From positions 1 to 37,249 of the forward strand of contig JALVKT010000078.1 of the NCBI GenBank assembly GCA_027027675.1: DNA of 37,249 nucleotides, given 5' to 3'. Source of the DNA: Thermofilaceae archaeon (GTDB lineage Archaea > Thermoproteota > Thermoprotei > Thermofilales > Thermofilaceae). Positions 32,345 through 37,249 of the stretch are shown in pieces. The notes below the pieces were generated by a model. That model was not told where the DNA came from. It worked only from the letters and a program-made list of their open reading frames with translations, and ran no database searches. The first letter of the stretch is position 1. Each line of letters begins with the position of its first letter. Position numbers and translations under genes: made by a program.

Positions 32345-34217
32345 ATGGGGGTCTCATCCTGTACTCTTCCCGCATATACTTATCAACGAGAGGGGAAGTC
32401 TCCTCTAAATATCGCGGCAGAGGCCTAATCATAGCAGCTAAACGCCTAGAATAGCATCTCGTACACACATCGCTGAGGTGAGAAGACGTGTATCCACAGG
32501 TAAGGCAGGTCTTGAGTTTTCCAAGCGAAAACGTGTACGTTTTTACGCCAGCTTCTTCAAGCATTTTAGCGGCTGTTGTAACCTCGTACACAGAGGTTTT
32601 CTGGCTGAGTTTGATCTCCGCCGCGCTTAGGGATTCTCCGGGAAAAAGTGACTGGATTTTTCCTTCTTTCTCCGCGTAGAACTCTAGGTCGCCTGTGTTG
32701 AAGGATACGGGAGAGAACATGTTAACATGAACGTGAAGCGGTATACGAGTAGGAGTGTTCAAGACGGCTGAAGCCCTGTTAAAGGGGTGTAGCGGTGCGA
32801 AAAAGACGCGACGAACTTGGACGTCACTTATATCTCTCGTTAATTCCCGCCATATATCTAAGATTTTCTCTAAAAGAATCCTATATGTGTACAAGCGAGA
32901 TCTTTTGTCATTTAACAAGTCAATATAGACCTCCATAGATGAAATATACATGGCCTCAACTCCGACATAAGACAATTGGACAGCCTCTACAGGCGACTTC
33001 AACCTTAAAGCTCCAAGTAAGTGTTTTGTTTTAGCGAGGCGGCTGCGAAGAACGTTTTTCTCAAGGTCTCCGAGAACCTGGTTCACGTATTCATCCGGCT
33101 TCATGCCGTAAAGATGCTGGCGAAGATAGAGTGAAGGGAGTAGAACGCTAAAAGATGCGTGGAGAACCTCTTCTTCGCCGGACTTTATGGCGTAGTTGAG
33201 AAGAGAGGGAAAAGTGTTGCTTGAGGTTATGATGACGGAGAAGCCCTTGTTTATAAGCGGGGTAATAGTGTAAAGCATCGCCTGGTCGCTAGATAGAGGC
33301 CGCCGCGTCTTCACCACAAATAACGTGTTGTGAAAACTATCTCGGGGAACCTTGTTTCTTATACTCTCCAACGCCCCTTCGCGATTAAGTACCACTGTGA
33401 GAGGAACACTTTTTTCGAGAAACTCTACAATTTCTAGCAGGTTGCTTGGAGGAGAAGAATACTCGAGGACAAGTTCAGAAATCTTCTCGCTTTCCCTAGA
33501 AACTCTTTTTACGTCTTCCACTGAGGGGTCTATGAGATGAACTAGAAGGAAGCCTCGTGGAAACATTTTAAAAAAGAACATGTTCTGGGAAAAAACGTTT
33601 AACAGTCCTCCCTTTTCCAGAAGAGAAACTGTATACCGCTGGATGATTCTCTCACGTTCCACGAACGAGTCAAAGCCATGCTTTTTGCCTATCCATATTG
33701 AGTAGGAGAACTGCTCACTTAACCATCCCTTATCCTCGACTTCGGCAATCAAGTGCAATAGTAGCCGGTCTTTAAGTATCACACTCTCTTCCATAGACGA
33801 AAATTTTTCGATAAGCTTAGAGACGAGCCTCTGTCTCTTCGAATGCGGCATCGAGGCTGACGCTACCTCTGAGAGTATGCGTGTTAAATAACTGCTCATA
33901 TCTTCACTGTACAGGTTTTCATGTAGTACTCGTACTCGTGTGCCGCCGAGAAGTATGTATTTTGAATTTAACAGTATTTTATATAGTAGCAGGCCACGTT
34001 GTGTCAAAAAATATTTGCCTCGTTCATCTTGTTCTACGACGCCGTCTTCTCTCAATTTTTTAAGGTGATTTGACAGGAGCGACGAATATACGGTATCCCC
34101 AAGTTCATCCATAATTTCCTTGAATGACAACTTTTTATCCGGGCCTAAAATCTCGACAATCCTCATCTTAATGGAGTTTCGCAGTATATTGAAAGCCCAG
34201 AGCGCTTCGTCAGACAT
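32298..34217 (-). CDS. Large (639 aa) protein with N-terminal ArsR-like winged helix and C-terminal zinc ribbon
   Basis: N-term ILRNSIKMRIVEILGPDKKLSFKEIMDELGDTVYSSLLSNHLKKLREDGVVEQDERGKYFLTQRG; C-term CLTCGYTSSHLSDVCTRCYSRRL; middle not recognised. Confidence 0.75.
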   Translation of the reverse strand: MSDEALWAFNILRNSIKMRIVEILGPDKKLSFKEIMDELGDTVYSSLLSNHLKKLREDGVVEQDERGKYFLTQRGLLLYKILLNSKYILLGGTRVRVLHENLYSEDMSSYLTRILSEVASASMPHSKRQRLVSKLIEKFSSMEESVILKDRLLLHLIAEVEDKGWLSEQFSYSIWIGKKHGFDSFVERERIIQRYTVSLLEKGGLLNVFSQNMFFFKMFPRGFLLVHLIDPSVEDVKRVSRESEKISELVLEYSSPPSNLLEIVEFLEKSVPLTVVLNREGALESIRNKVPRDSFHNTLFVVKTRRPLSSDQAMLYTITPLINKGFSVIITSSNTFPSLLNYAIKSGEEEVLHASFSVLLPSLYLRQHLYGMKPDEYVNQVLGDLEKNVLRSRLAKTKHLLGALRLKSPVEAVQLSYVGVEAMYISSMEVYIDLLNDKRSRLYTYRILLEKILDIWRELTRDISDVQVRRVFFAPLHPFNRASAVLNTPTRIPLHVHVNMFSPVSFNTGDLEFYAEKEGKIQSLFPGESLSAAEIKLSQKTSVYEVTTAAKMLEEAGVKTYTFSLGKLKTCLTCGYTSSHLSDVCTRCYSRRLAAMIRPLPRYLEETSPLVDKYMREEYRMRPPFIPKKEDVNLNPATR

Positions 34218-34350
34218 GAGTCAACCATTTTGTCCCGTAGATGGTTGATATGCTCTGCGGTTTTCTCTAGCCGCGCCTCTACAGATGTATTACGAGAGTA
34301 CAGTTATTTTCACACATCTTAGGGAAGAAAGCCTCTAAAATGTATAGTTA

Positions 34351-34722
34351 ATGGAAAATGTTTCAAACATGCAGAAGAGGAATGTGTATAGGAATTATGA
34401 CACTTTCAGAGCCCTAATAATATCTACGCTGGCCGAGATGATACAAAGAACCAAGGGGAACATGCTCACCTTCAACTCAAAAAAGGTGGCCATACTCGCC
34501 GACATAGACACGCACCCCGTCATACTCACGCTCGTAAAAGACGTGCTCGAAGACCTTAGGCGTAGAGGATACATAAACTACATGGGCCGCTCCAAACACG
34601 GGGTAAAATACGTTGTGAATAGTAGGAGCCCCCTCTGGAAGGCAGCAAAAGAGGGAGGAATAGAATCCGTTGCGAGGCTCCTCCAACTCGGCGAGGCCGT
34701 GGCAAAACTTAAGGTTTCTTAA
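34351..34722 (+). CDS. Hypothetical winged-helix-like protein
   Basis: LTLVKDVLEDLRRRGYINYMGRSKHGVKYVVN wing-like segment; divergent from 32298-34217. Confidence 0.6.
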   Translation: MENVSNMQKRNVYRNYDTFRALIISTLAEMIQRTKGNMLTFNSKKVAILADIDTHPVILTLVKDVLEDLRRRGYINYMGRSKHGVKYVVNSRSPLWKAAKEGGIESVARLLQLGEAVAKLKVS

Positions 34723-34736
34723 CGGCTCTTCAACCC

Positions 34737-35057
34737 GTGGATATTAGGGCGCTTCTACGCAGGCTCTGCGCTATCGCCGTAAAGGAAAACCTTGAGTGTC
34801 CCACGGTTACAAAGGTTTACATTTACAAGTCGTCAACGAGGATAAGAGGAGGCTGGGTCAAGATCCTGGAAGGCGTTTATATAGAACCGGTGACCGAGAG
34901 CCTCGCGGTTAAAGACGCCACTCCCGACATGCTGATCTTCAGGTTAACGGCAGGCTACATGGCCCTTGCATACTATAAAACCTACGGCAGACTTGATGCC
35001 AAGCGCGCAGAGAGCCTGGCGCGCCGCTACTACTTTAAACTCCTAGTAGGAGGGTAA
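34737..35057 (+). CDS. Hypothetical protein (GTG start)
   Basis: Tight spacing with the flanking same-strand genes. Confidence 0.55.
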   Translation: MDIRALLRRLCAIAVKENLECPTVTKVYIYKSSTRIRGGWVKILEGVYIEPVTESLAVKDATPDMLIFRLTAGYMALAYYKTYGRLDAKRAESLARRYYFKLLVGG

Positions 35058-35061
35058 GCAG

Positions 35062-36063
35062 ATGCCCCTCTACGCTAATGAGTGGATAGAGTTGACGACA
35101 GTGCCGGGCCTGGAAGAGCTTCTCTACCTAGAAGCTAGGGAAAAACTAGGCGTCACAGGGGGGAGAGTTAGAAGACTCGGCGGCCGCGTCTATACGCCAT
35201 GTAGGGGATGCATAGGAAGGGTTAGACGGCTAACCCTGGCCGAGCATGCAACGATTTTATTCTCGGAAGACTCTAGCCTAAGAAAAGCGGTCAGCGACGC
35301 CATGTATTTAATACGACAATACGTTGAGGGGCTCTCCACATTTTCCGTGCACGCTGAGAGGATAACTAAAGAGTTACCAGCAACTTCCGTGGACATAGCC
35401 TCCGAGGCGGGGCGAATTATAAGCGAGGCGACAGGTCTCAACGTTTCACTGGACAGCCCCGACATAGTGTTCCACGTGGAGTACGAAGCAGGCACTTACA
35501 GGGTAGGCGTCAGGTTAACGCCCCACAGAGGTCTTAGAGACAGGCCCTACAGGCTCTACGTACATCCATCGGCGCTTAACCCCATATTGGCCGCCGCCAT
35601 GTGTAGGCTCGCCGGAGCAAGCAGCATCTATGACCCCTACTGTGGCAGCGGCACAATACCTATCGAGTGCGCCCTAGGCGGGTCCTGGAAGGCTGTGGGG
35701 AGCGACGTGGTAAGCCGCCACATAATGGGGGCAAAGGTAAACGCGTCACTTGCAGGAGTTCGCGAAAAGACGGAGTTCTTCGTCGCAGAGGCCACGCGTA
35801 TAGGGGTCACGGCCACGGGCGTGGAGGCAATAGTGACTAATCCTCCCTTTGGCGTTAGGGAGAAAGCGTGGGGTGGGCTCCGGAAAACCTACAGGTCAAT
35901 ATTTAGGGTCGCAGATGATGCTGGAGCGGGCAAAGTGGTGGTTCTCACCAGTAAAAGCCTCTTATTGAAAAGGTCTGCCCCGGAAAACTACGTACTCGAG
36001 AAGAAGATACACATTATAGAGGGTGGGCTCCACGCGTACGTCCACGTGTATCGCAACTACTGA
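35062..36063 (+). CDS. THUMP-domain tRNA guanine-N2 methyltransferase (Trm14/Trm-G10-like)
   Basis: ELTTVPGLEELLYLEAREKLG, IYDPYCGSGTIPIECALGG, IVTNPPFGVREKAWGGL. Confidence 0.88.
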   Translation: MPLYANEWIELTTVPGLEELLYLEAREKLGVTGGRVRRLGGRVYTPCRGCIGRVRRLTLAEHATILFSEDSSLRKAVSDAMYLIRQYVEGLSTFSVHAERITKELPATSVDIASEAGRIISEATGLNVSLDSPDIVFHVEYEAGTYRVGVRLTPHRGLRDRPYRLYVHPSALNPILAAAMCRLAGASSIYDPYCGSGTIPIECALGGSWKAVGSDVVSRHIMGAKVNASLAGVREKTEFFVAEATRIGVTATGVEAIVTNPPFGVREKAWGGLRKTYRSIFRVADDAGAGKVVVLTSKSLLLKRSAPENYVLEKKIHIIEGGLHAYVHVYRNY

Positions 36064-37142
36064 TTTTCAAGCGGAAAATATAGTTCAGCCACAGCTTTAC
36101 CCATCCTCTTAAGCTTCTCCCCAGCCTCACTGTTTCCTGGGACGAGAACTATATTCCCGGAATGCCTGTAAACATTGTCAAGTAGCGTCAGAACACGATC
36201 CGAGAGTTCCTCGTCAAACAGAGCATCATCCACGAGTAAAAGCTTCTTAACAGCCCCCCACTCCGCAGCCCTAAAAGCCTCTTCCAAGCCCACGGCGACC
36301 TTTCTGTCACCCCTGGCGAGCCTCGCCAAGAGCTCATCGATGTTTTCCTGCTCAAACTCCCTTCTAACCTCGCTGAAGAGGCTACGCATGTCATCCCTAC
36401 GCGTAAGCTCGTAGATCCCCGCCTCGCCGCCCTCGTACACCTTCACATACCTAATTCTACCCTTAACGCCGAGCCTCGACATAACATCCTCGAGAATTCT
36501 CTTCAAATGTTCCGGAGCCGCAACCACTACAGTCTCATAGTCCTCTAACCGGTACTGCTCAAAAATCCTCTCCAACACTTTCCTTAACGAGGGCTCCACT
36601 CTCTCCCTAATACTCTTCTCCTCTCTCCTACGGGAAGTCGAGAGACGAGCTACTCCACGCACATCAATACCTATAGGCGACACCACACCCACAGCGACCT
36701 CGTCCTCGCCCACCGAGAGGAGAAGCACACGCCTATAATTCGTCGCAGCCCGCCTCAAAAGCTCCTCCTCAAAACTCGTGAGAGGACGCCTCTTAACAAT
36801 TCTGACCCTGTCGCCAACTCGCACAACAAGCGTGTGAAAAGACCCTTTAGCGTGCAAATACTCCGGAGCGTCCACCACCCGCCCAGTAAGCCTGAGGGAA
36901 TTCGAAAACCTATGGTAGCTCTTCTTCTCAACCTCTATCCCCATGTAGACCTTTACCCTCTCCCCCTTCTCCGAGCCCTCCTCCCTATCAATCCTCAGCT
37001 GCCTCGTAGTATACCCGTATACCACGTCGCCCCTCTCAACTATCAGCGACAAATAGTACAGGTCCTCGGGAGCCTCAACCAGAACTTCCAGGGAATTATT
37101 CTTCTCCACCCTCTCCAGCACTCTCACGCCACAACACCTCAT
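36057..37142 (-). CDS. pelA: Pelota/Dom34 homologue (likely start GTG near 37127)
   Basis: RVLERVEKNNSLEVLVEAPEDLYYLSLIVERGDVVYGYTTRQ, LRLTGRVVDAPEYLHAKGSFHTLVVRVGDRVRIVKR, AEWGAVKKLLLVDDALFD. Confidence 0.92.
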   Translation of the reverse strand: MRCCGVRVLERVEKNNSLEVLVEAPEDLYYLSLIVERGDVVYGYTTRQLRIDREEGSEKGERVKVYMGIEVEKKSYHRFSNSLRLTGRVVDAPEYLHAKGSFHTLVVRVGDRVRIVKRRPLTSFEEELLRRAATNYRRVLLLSVGEDEVAVGVVSPIGIDVRGVARLSTSRRREEKSIRERVEPSLRKVLERIFEQYRLEDYETVVVAAPEHLKRILEDVMSRLGVKGRIRYVKVYEGGEAGIYELTRRDDMRSLFSEVRREFEQENIDELLARLARGDRKVAVGLEEAFRAAEWGAVKKLLLVDDALFDEELSDRVLTLLDNVYRHSGNIVLVPGNSEAGEKLKRMGKAVAELYFPLENQ

Positions 37143-37248
37143 ATAGGCGGAGCGCGTTCTCCACCTCTGAAAGCACCTTCGCAGTAACCCACCATGCATC
37201 TAAAGGGAAAGGCGCTATAGAAACCCTAACCCCCCTCAACGCGGAGAC
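37096..37248 (-). CDS. Unidentified upstream gene, C-terminal fragment (N-terminus outside window)
   Basis: Open frame ...VSALRGVRVSIAPFPLDAWWVTAKVLSEVENALRLYEVLWRESAGEGGEE*; short 3' overlap with Pelota start. Confidence 0.5.
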   Translation of the reverse strand, partial: VSALRGVRVSIAPFPLDAWWVTAKVLSEVENALRLYEVLWRESAGEGGEE

Positions 37249-37249
37249 C

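Overview
Gene-dense chromosomal segment that looks like a hyperthermophilic crenarchaeon. A Thermoproteales/Thermofilum-like assignment is inferred from the crenactin cluster, tRNA introns and ribosomal protein set. Most of the window is informational housekeeping: Spt5, SecE, FtsY, prefoldin, LX, aIF6, L31e, L39e, PDCD5, S19e, aIF1A, Rio1, a KH protein, Alba, NMD3, L10e, S26e, several RNA methyltransferases and Pelota. Metabolic genes include UbiD, OTCase, a class III aminotransferase and a 2-oxoacid:ferredoxin oxidoreductase operon. Items most worth a second look: (1) an AT-rich ~430 bp intergenic region (18924-19352) with at least three copies of a motif resembling archaeal origin recognition boxes (TTCCA-nnn-GAAnnAAAGGGGTT), i.e. 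a candidate replication origin; (2) a crenactin/'arcade' cytoskeleton cluster (22317-26940) with a Rad50-like zinc-hook ATPase, a small ribbon-helix-helix protein and a nearby KaiC-like ATPase; (3) a near-perfect 24-bp palindrome upstream of an XRE-CBS regulator, with a closely related copy upstream of alba; (4) an oxidoreductase gamma-subunit gene with no canonical start codon, apparently starting at AUC; (5) a tRNA(CAT) with two apparent non-canonical introns and a tRNA-Leu(CAA) with a 14-nt intron; (6) an orphan Cas2-like small protein; (7) a ParA-like / coiled-coil / secretion-ATPase cassette without an adjacent membrane component. No CRISPR array, rRNA or clear transposon was found. All family calls were made by eye from the translations, with no database search.
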